From contig NZ_FNYS01000013.1 of the NCBI RefSeq assembly GCF_900109075.1, positions 29,555 through 93,554 on the forward strand: a stretch of DNA of 64,000 nucleotides, read 5' to 3'. How positions within the stretch are numbered: position 1 is the first letter of the stretch; every line of letters begins with the position of its first letter. The DNA comes from Myroides marinus. GTDB lineage: Bacteria > Bacteroidota > Bacteroidia > Flavobacteriales > Flavobacteriaceae. Below the pieces are notes generated by a model that had not been told where the DNA came from, did not search any database, and saw only the letters and a program-made list of their open reading frames with translations. Below, piece by piece: positions 35,084 through 44,277 of the stretch. The position numbers and the translations under genes are program-made.

Positions 35084-35482
35084 TTACTTTTTAAATTCTT
35101 CTGCAAATTTCTTTAAAGCTAACACTAGTTCATCATTATTAGCTTTCACTTTTTTACCCGTTTTTATATCTATTTTTTCTGTATAAATAGGGATTTTCTC
35201 TATTTTAGTAAGTCTATCTAGTTCTTTCTGTAAAGCTTGAGCTAGTCCTGTTTTAATACGTACTTGTGGATCTAATAGCATTCTATTATCAATTTCAAAT
35301 AATTCACCAATCATATTTAAATTCTTATCAGTTGGTTGTGAACTATTACTATTCCAAGCACTTACTGTCGCTTTGTTAACATCAACCCACAATCCGACGA
35401 GGATAGCTGAGACTCCTTCTTCTTTTATTACTTCCTTAATCCTGTTTTTTAATTTATTTTCTGTTTTGTTTTTTCGTGCCAT
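35084..35482 (-). CDS. Cro/C1-type helix-turn-helix regulator heading the defence operon
   Basis: A 132-residue protein with a basic N-terminus and an XRE-like helix-turn-helix (ILVGLWVDVNKATVSAWNSN then QPTDKNLNMIGELFEIDNRM, about residues 24-68). The C-terminal half is helical with a heptad-like LQKELDRLTKIEKI segment that may dimerise. It is the first gene of the minus-strand unit, followed by the putAbiC and DUF262 genes. It most likely represses the operon until needed; this is inference from position. Confidence 0.78.
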   Translation of the reverse strand: MARKNKTENKLKNRIKEVIKEEGVSAILVGLWVDVNKATVSAWNSNSSQPTDKNLNMIGELFEIDNRMLLDPQVRIKTGLAQALQKELDRLTKIEKIPIYTEKIDIKTGKKVKANNDELVLALKKFAEEFKK

Positions 35483-35655
35483 GGTTTATTTATTTAAAAA
35501 ATTCGTGTTTGATACGAATTTTATAACTATATTTGAATTATTAATTAAATGATAATTCTGTCTTAATGACTTAATTAACGATGTTTTCTTGACCCGAAAC
35601 TGACCATTTCAAATACCAAGAAGATCGTGATGTCGCTCCATGCAAAAAAGTTTCT

Positions 35656-35663
35656 TACTTTTG
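35656..35663 (+). promoter_or_regulatory. -7 promoter box of a probable small RNA
   Basis: TACTTTTG matches TAnnTTTG. It lies about 8 bases before the first base of a highly structured segment and has no open reading frame behind it. Confidence 0.55.
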
Positions 35664-35670
35664 TAATAGC

Positions 35671-35815
35671 ACTGGGGCGGTACTCACGTATGCTTTAGGT
35701 GGGTGGTCAGCCCGGGGTCTAAAGTGTGAGCCGCTCCTTGCTTTTTTACAAGGTTTGATTTATCATACTATAAAAACATCGTTCATATAATTTATGTGAG
35801 CGATTTTTTATTTTA
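35671..35815 (+). ncRNA. Probable structured small RNA, about 145 nt, unknown family
   Basis: A G+C-rich folded segment in otherwise A+T-rich, gene-free DNA. GGGGCGG (35674-35680) pairs with CCGCTCC (35731-35737), CTCAC (35683-35687) with GTGAG (35726-35730), CTTTAG (35693-35698) with CTAAAG (35719-35724), and GGGT with GCCC inside that. The blocks nest into one long stem with small bulges. A separate rho-independent terminator follows on the same strand (ATCGTTCATATAA against TTATGTGAGCGAT, 35778-35804, then TTTTTTATTTT). Promoter box, fold and terminator together argue for a real transcript. It lies upstream of, and divergent from, the HTH-putAbiC-DUF262 operon. I do not recognise the family. 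Confidence 0.65.
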
Positions 35816-36980
35816 ATACTTCGCTGATGCGATTCTTAGAAGAAAAGAGTTGTTATTAGATGAGGGGTTGAAAATTAAATTGTTCTCATAGAATAAATGG
35901 AATGAAAAAAGGAAGTGATTGCTTGATTCATTCTTTGGTTACCTTGACTTAAAGTTTTTGTTTTAAGTAAGATTGTTTTTTCTTTTTTGATTCGCACTCT
36001 AAAAGTAAATCCTTTCTTTATGTTTTCCAAGAGGAAAACCGTAAAGCACAACTTAATTTGATTAAAAGGTGACAAAATGAGATAGTTCAGTACTTTGTAC
36101 TGGACTATCCAAGAGAATAAAAGTATTAGAGTTTAATGTTTTTTTATGACCTACTCTATACTTAAAACATACTGCAACCTTTATTCATACCGTCTCCCAA
36201 TTAGGTATATAGAGGTTTAAAACAAAGGAGGATTTGTTTAGTGTTCGTTGTATTAATGAATGCTTGCAATACCTTATCTATCCTTAATGGACTTATCGAA
36301 TGATTCTATTCGAGATTTTTTCAATTATTACATTTTATTAAACAACAAACAAGTAGTAACTAAACTCACATTTAGCCTATGATTAAACTTTAGTTTAACT
36401 AAACCTTATCGATGTAGATTGATTTGACATTAACTCTTTAATGTTAGATGGCTACCCTATTACCTATTTAGTTAGAGTTATAACACATTTTACGCTAGGT
36501 CTAAAAACAGTTTTTAGATGCGTACAGGATAATTATTGCCTTTAATTCACACATAATAAGTTTAGGCAATATGGATTAGTTAGTAAGGAAAAAAGCTATG
36601 AAATAAGTCTCCTACTGTTTATTTAATAATCTATTAATCACTTGTAAAACTATTTAATTATGGAGAAAAACCGCTTACTGTAGGGCTTTAGCTTAGGTTG
36701 GTTAATGTAGGCTTAGTCCTTAGTGAGCATTTTAAACAAAACAAAGAAATAGGATGGCTTAAAGGGATTTTAAGTCATGCTATAAGTCCATGACTATCCC
36801 TTTGCTCTAGTTTGCATTTTGGGAGACGTGCTTTAGAGCTTGGGGATAGTTTTTATAAAAATATGTATGAATTAAATATTACCAATTAACTAACCTTTTG
36901 ATATAGGCTTGTTTAAGTACTACGGCAATAAGAATCTTAATGATTGAAAAGCATTTATATCAAAATCAATTATAAACATT
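35816..36980. other. Gene-poor region upstream of the susC-like gene
   Basis: About 1.1 kb with no convincing gene; a 66-residue minus-strand frame at 35875-36075 has poor composition. Small dyads are present: CAGTAC/GTACTG near 36087-36100, AGTCATG/CATGACT near 36774-36797, and a 10-base inverted pair CGTCTCCCAA (36191-36200) and TTGGGAGACG (36819-36828). The region should contain the promoter of the SusC/SusD operon, and may be remnants of lost genes. Confidence 0.5.
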
Positions 36981-39900
36981 ATGAAAACTCAAATTTTAAC
37001 CTTTTTTGGTTGTAGGAAGGCTATACCGCTACTCTTTTTTGTTGGTTTGTTAAGCAGTCCAATCTATGCCGTATCAAATGATAAACATTTGTTTTTTAGT
37101 GTATCTGATTTGCAACAAGATACAAAACAAAAACCAACTATAAAACTATCAGGAACGGTAAAAGATTCCTTTGGTGCTCTTGGTGGTGTTATAGTGACAG
37201 TTGGGACTAAAGTAGTTACAACTGATTTAGATGGAAAATACACCACCTATATTACCTATGGTGATAAGATAACCTTTTCGATGATGGGTTATAAAGATCA
37301 GTCTATTGTGTATTCTGGTGGCAGTTCACTTAATATTACGCTTAGTGAAGATAATAGTACCCTTGATGAAATTGTAGTTAATGCAGGGTATTACAGCGTT
37401 AAGGATCGTGAGCGCACGGGAAGTATTGCTCGTGTAACTGCTAAAGACATTGAATTTCAGCCAGTAACTAATCCTTTGCAAGCTATACAAGGAAGAATTG
37501 CAGGAGTTAGTATCACTCAATTATCAGGTGTTCCTGGTAGCTCTATTGATATACAAATACGTGGTAAAAACAGTCTACAAAGCAACACAAACCAATTTAT
37601 GGCAAATGTGCCTTTATATGTAATTGATGGTATACATATGCCAAGTGACCGAAGTTCAAGTACAGGATTATCTGCTACTATTTTACTACAAGGTCACAAT
37701 AACCCTCTTAATTCAATTAATCCTAATGATATAGAAAGTATCGAGATTTTAAAAGATGCAGATGCTACAGCTATATATGGCTCAAAAGGAGCTAATGGTG
37801 TAGTTTTAATAACAACCAAAAAAGGAAAAAAAGGAAAAGTAAGACTAACCTTCTCAAACTATCTTGCCAATAGTAAAGTAGTAAACTTTGCCAAGTTATT
37901 AAACACTCAGCAGTACTTGCAAATGAGAGAACAAGCCTTTATTAATGATAACATTACTACTTACCCTACTAACGCTTATGATATAAATGGAACATGGGAT
38001 AGAAACAGATATACAGATTGGCAAAAAGAACTTATTGGAGGTACCGCTACTACAACCAATACTGAACTAGGTTTAAGTGGAGGGAGTGAAAATACATCCT
38101 TTAACTTAAATGCTTCTCACAATAAACAAACAACTGTTTTTCCAGTAGATAAAGGTTTTAAAAGAGATAATATAAGCTTTACCTTTAATCATACAACAGA
38201 TAAGCTAAAAATAGCAACAGCAACAACCTACTCAAGGCAAAAGAATGAACTCATACAAACTGATCTTACATCAACAGCATTAAGTCTAGCTCCTAATGCT
38301 CCAAAATTATACAAAGAAGATGGTACTTTGAATTGGGAAAATGGAACATTTAACAATCCCTTAGCGGCATTACAAGCAAGTTATAATTATGAAAATACAG
38401 CTTTTGTTTTCAATACTAATATTAGCTATCAATTACACAATAACATTAGTTTAATACTGAATAGTGGATTAGCGACAAATAATTTCAACGAAAGTCATTT
38501 AACCCCTCATACCGTAAATAATCCTAACTTAGGTAGAACAAGTGCTCATTCAACAGCTCAAATTTCATATACCAATTCTAAATCATATATTTTAGAACCT
38601 CAAATATCATGGACAAAAGAGTATGGAAAACATCGTCTTAATTTTTTAATTGGTACAACCTATCAAACAAGTAATCGAACTGCTATACATCTATATGGTT
38701 ATGGATTTCCTTCTAATTCACAAATAACCAATATAGCAAGTGCTAGTACTCAATCTATTCGTCAGTTAACTGACACGCAGTATAAATACTCAGGATCATT
38801 TACAAGATTCAATTATACTTATGACAATAAATATATTATCAATCTTACAGGAAGAAGAGACGGTTCTTCACGTTTTGGAGACAACTATAAGTTTGGTAAT
38901 TTCGGAGCTATTGGTGCGGCTTGGTTATTCTCAGAAGAATCTGTCTTAAAAGATATCTCTTGGTTAGACCTTGGAAAAATAAGAACAAGTTATGGTATAA
39001 CAGGTAGTGATCAAATTGGAGATTACCAATACTTAGATACTTATTCTACTGGTTCGGCAAAGTATGATAATATTGTTGGCTTTATTCCATCAAGATTATA
39101 TAACCCTAATTTCAGTTGGGAAAAGACAACCAAAGCAGAAATAGCAATGGAACTGAGTTTATTTAATTCAACAATAAACTCAAGTATAGCATACTATAAC
39201 AACAGATCATCTAACCAATTACTAGGTACTCCTCTACCGTATACAACTGGGTTTGATCAAATTATAAATAACTCAGCCGCTACAGTAGAAAATTCAGGAT
39301 GGGAGTTTACATTAAATACCAATAATATTAAATCTCCTTCTTGGAAATGGACTACAAGCTTTAATATTTCTTTTCCAAAGAACAAACTTATTTCTTTTCC
39401 TGATCTTGAAAACTCCACATATGCAAATAGATATGTCATAGGTAAATCAATAGGTGTTGTAAAACTATATCACTACGAAGGTATTGATCCTACAACAGGT
39501 CAATTTAAGTTTAAAGATTATAATCAAGATGGTAAAATAACCCCTTTAGAGGATAAACAGAGCATACAGGAAGTTAATGTAAAATATCATGGTGGAATAT
39601 CAAATAGCATTAGTTATAAAAATTTTGGAATCGATTTTTTATTTCAATTTGTTAAACAAAGAGGCTATAACTACTTTCAACGAATGATTCTACCAGGTGT
39701 GGCAAGAAACCAACCAATAGAAGTCTTAAATAGTTTCTCTATAAACAATCCAAATGCTGAGTTTCCATACTTTTCAACAGGTATGAAAGGTGATGTTCTA
39801 AACAATTTCTTACGTATTCAAGAAAGTGATCACGCTATAAGTGATGCTTCCTATTTACGCCTAAAAAATCTTAATATTTGGTATGATCTCCCATTATCAA

Positions 39901-40040
39901 AAGCAAGATTACGTCTGTATGCACAAGGTCAAAACTTGTTAACCTTTACAAACTATTTTGGAATGGACCCTGAGAATATATACCCAGGAAACCTTCCTGT
40001 TCTAAGAACATTCTCTTTTGGATTACAACTAACTCTTTAA
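36981..40040 (+). CDS. SusC/RagA-family TonB-linked outer-membrane transporter
   Basis: A 1019-residue outer-membrane protein with a signal peptide (about 1-31). A carboxypeptidase-like domain follows (about 52-130; KLSGTVKDSFGALGGVIVTV). A TonB box and plug come next (LDEIVVNAGYYSVKDRERTG near 133; IQGRIAGVSI and IQIRGKNSL; EILKDADATAIYGSKGANGV near 256), then a large beta barrel. It imports a ligand held by its SusD partner with TonB energy. The SusD-like gene follows 10 bases later, and an S9 peptidase gene overlaps that one, which points to peptide rather than sugar uptake. The ligand is unknown. Confidence 0.95.
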   Translation: MKTQILTFFGCRKAIPLLFFVGLLSSPIYAVSNDKHLFFSVSDLQQDTKQKPTIKLSGTVKDSFGALGGVIVTVGTKVVTTDLDGKYTTYITYGDKITFSMMGYKDQSIVYSGGSSLNITLSEDNSTLDEIVVNAGYYSVKDRERTGSIARVTAKDIEFQPVTNPLQAIQGRIAGVSITQLSGVPGSSIDIQIRGKNSLQSNTNQFMANVPLYVIDGIHMPSDRSSSTGLSATILLQGHNNPLNSINPNDIESIEILKDADATAIYGSKGANGVVLITTKKGKKGKVRLTFSNYLANSKVVNFAKLLNTQQYLQMREQAFINDNITTYPTNAYDINGTWDRNRYTDWQKELIGGTATTTNTELGLSGGSENTSFNLNASHNKQTTVFPVDKGFKRDNISFTFNHTTDKLKIATATTYSRQKNELIQTDLTSTALSLAPNAPKLYKEDGTLNWENGTFNNPLAALQASYNYENTAFVFNTNISYQLHNNISLILNSGLATNNFNESHLTPHTVNNPNLGRTSAHSTAQISYTNSKSYILEPQISWTKEYGKHRLNFLIGTTYQTSNRTAIHLYGYGFPSNSQITNIASASTQSIRQLTDTQYKYSGSFTRFNYTYDNKYIINLTGRRDGSSRFGDNYKFGNFGAIGAAWLFSEESVLKDISWLDLGKIRTSYGITGSDQIGDYQYLDTYSTGSAKYDNIVGFIPSRLYNPNFSWEKTTKAEIAMELSLFNSTINSSIAYYNNRSSNQLLGTPLPYTTGFDQIINNSAATVENSGWEFTLNTNNIKSPSWKWTTSFNISFPKNKLISFPDLENSTYANRYVIGKSIGVVKLYHYEGIDPTTGQFKFKDYNQDGKITPLEDKQSIQEVNVKYHGGISNSISYKNFGIDFLFQFVKQRGYNYFQRMILPGVARNQPIEVLNSFSINNPNAEFPYFSTGMKGDVLNNFLRIQESDHAISDASYLRLKNLNIWYDLPLSKARLRLYAQGQNLLTFTNYFGMDPENIYPGNLPVLRTFSFGLQLTL

Positions 40041-40050
40041 AAAGCTAAAC

Positions 40051-41430
40051 ATGAAAACTAAACATCTATTTATACTATATCTATTTGCACTTTCAGTAAT
40101 AAGCACTTCTTGTGAAAGTGCTATCCAAGTAGATATGCCAAACAATCAAATGGGTACTGATGATATCTATCAAGATATCTCTACAACAAAAGCTGCATTA
40201 GCAACCTTGTACGCAAATTTTCGTGATGCTTCCATTTTTACAGGACAAGGCACTGGTTTAGGTACTGTTATGTCAATGTATACTGATGAACTAACAAGTT
40301 TTAGTGAGATAAATTCTAATCTAGGAACTTTTGATATTTTTAATAATTCAATTAGAGCAAATAATCCAACTATTAACTCTCTTTGGAACAGTTCTTACAA
40401 AAACATATATGCTATTAATGCCTTTATACAAGGAGTTAGTCTGTCAAAGCATTTAAATACAAATGACAAAGATCCTTTAATCGCAAAGGCCTTATTACTA
40501 AGGTCTATTTACTATCAAAATCTTGTACAACTATTTGGAGACATTCCTTATACTACGACAATCGATTATCAATCAAATACAACTATTAAAAAAACACCCT
40601 ATTTACAAGTGCTTAGCTTAATCGAATTAGATTTAAAGCACAGCTTAACCAGTTTAGATGCTACATTTGAGAAACCAAATAGGATTTATCCCAATAAAGC
40701 TGCTGCAGAGCTTCTATTGGCTCAAAACTATTTACTTCAGCACAAATATGATTTGGCACAGAACTTAAGTTCTTTAATTACATCAAATTCATTATTTACC
40801 TTAGAAACAGATATAACAAAAGTATTTAAAAACAATGCTAAGAGTACAATTTGGCAACTTATGCCTAGTAATTCAGGTCTTAGTACTTGGGAGGCAAGAA
40901 CCTACTATTTTAATATAACTCCACCCACAGATCACGCTCTAAGCCAGGATCTGATCAATAGTTTTTCTACTAATGATCTACGCCTTAAAAACTGGATAAG
41001 GGAAGTAAGTGGTAATAATAAAACCTTTTATCACAGTTATAAATACAAGAATATTTCCAATAATACAGATGAATATTCTATTGTATTTCGTGTTGAGCAA
41101 GCTTACTTTGTTTTAATTGAATCATTGATACATCAAAACAATACAATTGAGGCTATAAAATATTTGAACCTTTTTAGAAAAAGAGCCAATATATCACTTC
41201 TACCAAACACTTTAACTAAAGAAGAGTGTATAAAAGAAATGCTTATGGAAAGTCAAAAAGAATTCTTTACAGAACAAGGACACCGCTTCTTTGATCTCAA
41301 AAGAAATAACCAACTCCATATCTTAAATAAGGTTAAACCTAATTGGAAAACTAATCACAGACTCTTGCCCTATCCTGAAAAGGAAATATCATTAAATAAT
41401 AATCTATTACCTCAAAATGATGGATACTAA
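40051..41430 (+). CDS. SusD/RagB-family nutrient-binding outer-membrane lipoprotein
   Basis: A 459-residue lipoprotein. The signal peptide ends at a lipobox (SVISTSC, Cys at residue 21). The rest is helical with TPR-like repeats; RSIYYQNLVQLFGDIPYTT (about 151-170) and the C-terminal EFFTEQGHRFFDLKRNNQL (about 411-430) are SusD/RagB signatures. It caps the SusC-like transporter from outside and binds the ligand. It is in one operon with the SusC-like gene upstream and the S9 peptidase, whose start codon overlaps its end by 14 bases. Confidence 0.93.
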   Translation: MKTKHLFILYLFALSVISTSCESAIQVDMPNNQMGTDDIYQDISTTKAALATLYANFRDASIFTGQGTGLGTVMSMYTDELTSFSEINSNLGTFDIFNNSIRANNPTINSLWNSSYKNIYAINAFIQGVSLSKHLNTNDKDPLIAKALLLRSIYYQNLVQLFGDIPYTTTIDYQSNTTIKKTPYLQVLSLIELDLKHSLTSLDATFEKPNRIYPNKAAAELLLAQNYLLQHKYDLAQNLSSLITSNSLFTLETDITKVFKNNAKSTIWQLMPSNSGLSTWEARTYYFNITPPTDHALSQDLINSFSTNDLRLKNWIREVSGNNKTFYHSYKYKNISNNTDEYSIVFRVEQAYFVLIESLIHQNNTIEAIKYLNLFRKRANISLLPNTLTKEECIKEMLMESQKEFFTEQGHRFFDLKRNNQLHILNKVKPNWKTNHRLLPYPEKEISLNNNLLPQNDGY

Positions 41431-43888
41431 TCTTTTAAAGAAAGTAATTTACCTAATTCTACTTTTAAGCTTTTCTAACTCAAAGGCTCAAGTAGACTCT
41501 ATAAGTATTAGTCCCCTTTGGTCAAAACTACAAAACATTAGTATTTCTAATAGTGGGAAATGGTTAATTACACAAGAAACAAATAATGAACTCATAAAAA
41601 GATGTATAAGTAATGCAGATACAAAAAAAGAAATCTGTTTTGAAAACACAGGTTTTATCTATTTTATAGATGATATAAAGATAGCCTATCAAAAGAAAAA
41701 TCAGCTCTATATTGTTAATCTACAAAATTATAAACAGACGGTAATAGATCAGGTAAGTTCTTTTGAAATAATAGCTAACAATAGAATCTTTATTCTAACT
41801 GATCAAAAAACTGCATTACTTCTTAATACATCAAGTAACATTGATAAAATATGGGAACAAAAATCAATAAATCAATTCTTTATATCTCCTGCAAAGCAGC
41901 AAATGGTTTATTTACAAGGCGATCAATTCTTCTCATTAGATCTTAAAAATCTTAAAACCTCATCTTTAATTGGTTCTTTTAAACTAGATACCTTATCCAA
42001 TCCAATATGGAACGATAAGCAGAATCATCTTATGGTTAAGACAACCAGAAATGAGGTAATACATATTGATTTAAAAAAGAAGACTTATTTTAAAATTGAA
42101 CCCACAAAACAAAGTCTAAACTTAATAAATACCACTTATGAATTTGTGGCCAATAATAATATCCTGATAAAATACCTTTACTTACATAAAACACAAAGTC
42201 CAATAGTAGATATTTGGTATACTAATGATTACAATTTAGAGGCTAAAAAAAACACTCTAAAGGGAGATAATTTTGTTGTCCAAAATCAATTATATAACAT
42301 AGATAACAGACAAACAACTCCAATAATAGACAATGAAATTATAAGGTTTATTAATAACGATGAGTATCTAACCTATGATTCTAAAGCACATAAAGATTAT
42401 AGTAAAAACAGCTCTACTGTATCACTATACAAACATAATATTCTTAAAAACACAAACAGTAAGCTATTAGACTCTCTAAGTAATTATGCTTTGACAATTT
42501 CAAATGATACAAATAAATTTGCCTATAAGTCTAATAACAAATGGCATCTGTACAACTTAAACAACAATAAGACTACAACTATTGATAATTTAGAAAACCA
42601 GCAAGATTTTTATTGGACTACAAATCCTAACAAAGTATTAATCACTAATAATTCAAATCTTTGGTTATTTGATACCACTAGCCATCAATTAAGTAAATTA
42701 ACTAATAATGAAGCGATTAATGATTTAAAAATCAATATTCTAAACCATCAATCCTTCCCAAACCTAAACGAAAGCTTCAAGCCAAATACAGTAGTCAACT
42801 TAAATAAACCAATAATAATAAAAACCTTAGACATAAGTAATAACACAAGTTCATTACACGTACTAGATAAAAACAATACCATTAAACCAATCATAGAGGC
42901 TACTTCAGATAGAATTACTCAGGTGTTATGGTCTAATCAGAAAGAACAGGTTAGTTTTTTAACCGAAAACTATAATATGTCTTATAAATTAAATTCTTAT
43001 AAAGACAAGCAACTAAGCATAGTAAAAACTAGTTCTATTCCTGATTCTTTATTTAATTGGAGAAGACAAATGATTATTGAATTCAAGACAGTTCAAGGTA
43101 AACAACTTAAAGGAATACTCTATTACCCTAAGAACTTTTCAGAATTAAAAAAATATCCTATGATTACCCATTTATATGAGACTCAAAATCATTTACAAAA
43201 TCTATTTAGGATTCCTAAGCTTGAAAATGATACAGGATATAACAGCGCATTACTTACTGAACAAGGTTATTTTGTATTTGAACCTGATACTTATGTTAGT
43301 GAGAAAGGTCCAGGAGTTACAGCTTTAGAATGCGTTGAGGCAGCAATACAAGAAGTACAAAAAAAAGTAAAACAAATTGACAGTGAAAACCTTGGAATAA
43401 TGGGACAATCCTTTGGAGGATATCTAGTTAATTATATAATTACACAAGTTGATATCTTTAAAGTAGCTATTAGTGGATCCTCACGTTCGGAATTAATAGT
43501 AGATAGCTATGGTTTTAACTACTACTTAAATAGAATGAGTTATGCAAAAATAGAAGACGCTCAATACAAGTTAAAAGCACCTTATGCAGAGAAGCCTAAG
43601 GAATACTTTGCAAACTCTCCTATCTACTACTCACAAAATATTCAAACTCCGATCCTATTATGGGCTGGGAATCTTGATGAAAACGTACCTTGGAGACACA
43701 CTATGAACTTATATGGTGCATTAAGGCGTTATAATAAACAAGCTATCGCTCTATTTTACACTAAAGATGGACATAGTCTAGCTGATAAAACCAACCAAAA
43801 AGACTTAACAATAAGATCTCTTAATTGGCTATCCTATTTCCTTAAAGACACAAAAGATATAAATTGGATTAAACAAGGTATAAATTAA
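41417..43888 (+). CDS. S9-family serine peptidase (prolyl-oligopeptidase/DPP4 type)
   Basis: An 823-residue exported peptidase. The signal peptide ends near KAQVDS (about residue 25). An N-terminal part of about 500 residues, Asn/Lys-rich and probably a beta propeller, precedes a C-terminal alpha/beta-hydrolase. Catalytic residues are visible: Ser665 in MGQSFGGYL, Asp in WAGNLDENVPW, and His in TKDGHSLADK. It cuts small peptides, probably in the periplasm or at the outer membrane. Overlap with the SusD-like gene shows coupling, so it likely processes what the SusC/SusD pair imports. A terminator follows immediately. Confidence 0.92.
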   Translation: MMDTNLLKKVIYLILLLSFSNSKAQVDSISISPLWSKLQNISISNSGKWLITQETNNELIKRCISNADTKKEICFENTGFIYFIDDIKIAYQKKNQLYIVNLQNYKQTVIDQVSSFEIIANNRIFILTDQKTALLLNTSSNIDKIWEQKSINQFFISPAKQQMVYLQGDQFFSLDLKNLKTSSLIGSFKLDTLSNPIWNDKQNHLMVKTTRNEVIHIDLKKKTYFKIEPTKQSLNLINTTYEFVANNNILIKYLYLHKTQSPIVDIWYTNDYNLEAKKNTLKGDNFVVQNQLYNIDNRQTTPIIDNEIIRFINNDEYLTYDSKAHKDYSKNSSTVSLYKHNILKNTNSKLLDSLSNYALTISNDTNKFAYKSNNKWHLYNLNNNKTTTIDNLENQQDFYWTTNPNKVLITNNSNLWLFDTTSHQLSKLTNNEAINDLKINILNHQSFPNLNESFKPNTVVNLNKPIIIKTLDISNNTSSLHVLDKNNTIKPIIEATSDRITQVLWSNQKEQVSFLTENYNMSYKLNSYKDKQLSIVKTSSIPDSLFNWRRQMIIEFKTVQGKQLKGILYYPKNFSELKKYPMITHLYETQNHLQNLFRIPKLENDTGYNSALLTEQGYFVFEPDTYVSEKGPGVTALECVEAAIQEVQKKVKQIDSENLGIMGQSFGGYLVNYIITQVDIFKVAISGSSRSELIVDSYGFNYYLNRMSYAKIEDAQYKLKAPYAEKPKEYFANSPIYYSQNIQTPILLWAGNLDENVPWRHTMNLYGALRRYNKQAIALFYTKDGHSLADKTNQKDLTIRSLNWLSYFLKDTKDINWIKQGIN

Positions 43889-43891
43889 AAC

Positions 43892-43919
43892 AAGCTGTCT
43901 CCGCAAGGAGACAGCTTTT
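43892..43919. terminator. Bidirectional terminator after the S9 peptidase
   Basis: Stem AAGCTGTCTCC / GGAGACAGCTT with GCAA loop, T-rich on the plus side, between convergent operons. Confidence 0.9.
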
Positions 43920-43922
43920 CTA

Positions 43923-44225
43923 TTAAGGTTGTTTTTGATACAATACAGTTGGACATTGCATTGTTAACTCATCTTTCTCATAAAGAGTTCGTTCCTGGTT
44001 ATTCACAGCGTCGTACCATGTACAAATTGGACCATCACTTATTGTTGAACAAGTGATATTTGTTTGAACACATGAAAACTCATTCTCTGAATCTAATTCA
44101 TAATGACCTATACGGTCAGTAGAATTTAGCTGAACATCTTTCATTGCATTTGTTGCAAATGCACTACCGATAGCAAGCGCGAATACTCCGATTGGCAAAC
44201 CTGCTGATTTTAAAAATTTTCTCAT
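43923..44225 (-). CDS. DUF6520-type small exported Cys-rich protein
   Basis: A 100-residue precursor. The N-terminus MRKFLKSAGLPIGVFALAIG followed by SAFATN is a typical signal peptide. The mature part has four cysteines (FSCVQ, ITCST, PICTW, MQCPT) and could form two disulfides. It fits the DUF6520 family of Bacteroidota, for which no function is known. It follows the MauE fusion gene by about 50 bases on the same strand, and a thiol-redox membrane protein next to a Cys-rich secreted protein suggests a link. It could be a secreted peptide factor or bacteriocin-like product; this is speculation. Confidence 0.75.
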   Translation of the reverse strand: MRKFLKSAGLPIGVFALAIGSAFATNAMKDVQLNSTDRIGHYELDSENEFSCVQTNITCSTISDGPICTWYDAVNNQERTLYEKDELTMQCPTVLYQKQP

Positions 44226-44277
44226 GACTTTAATGTTTTTAAAAATTGGTTAGCTTTTTTTAAGGTTGAGCTAAACC

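Noticed and set aside
35875..36075. A 66-residue minus-strand reading frame
   Set aside because: Isolated, with no recognisable motif and no clear promoter, in a gene desert; more likely chance.
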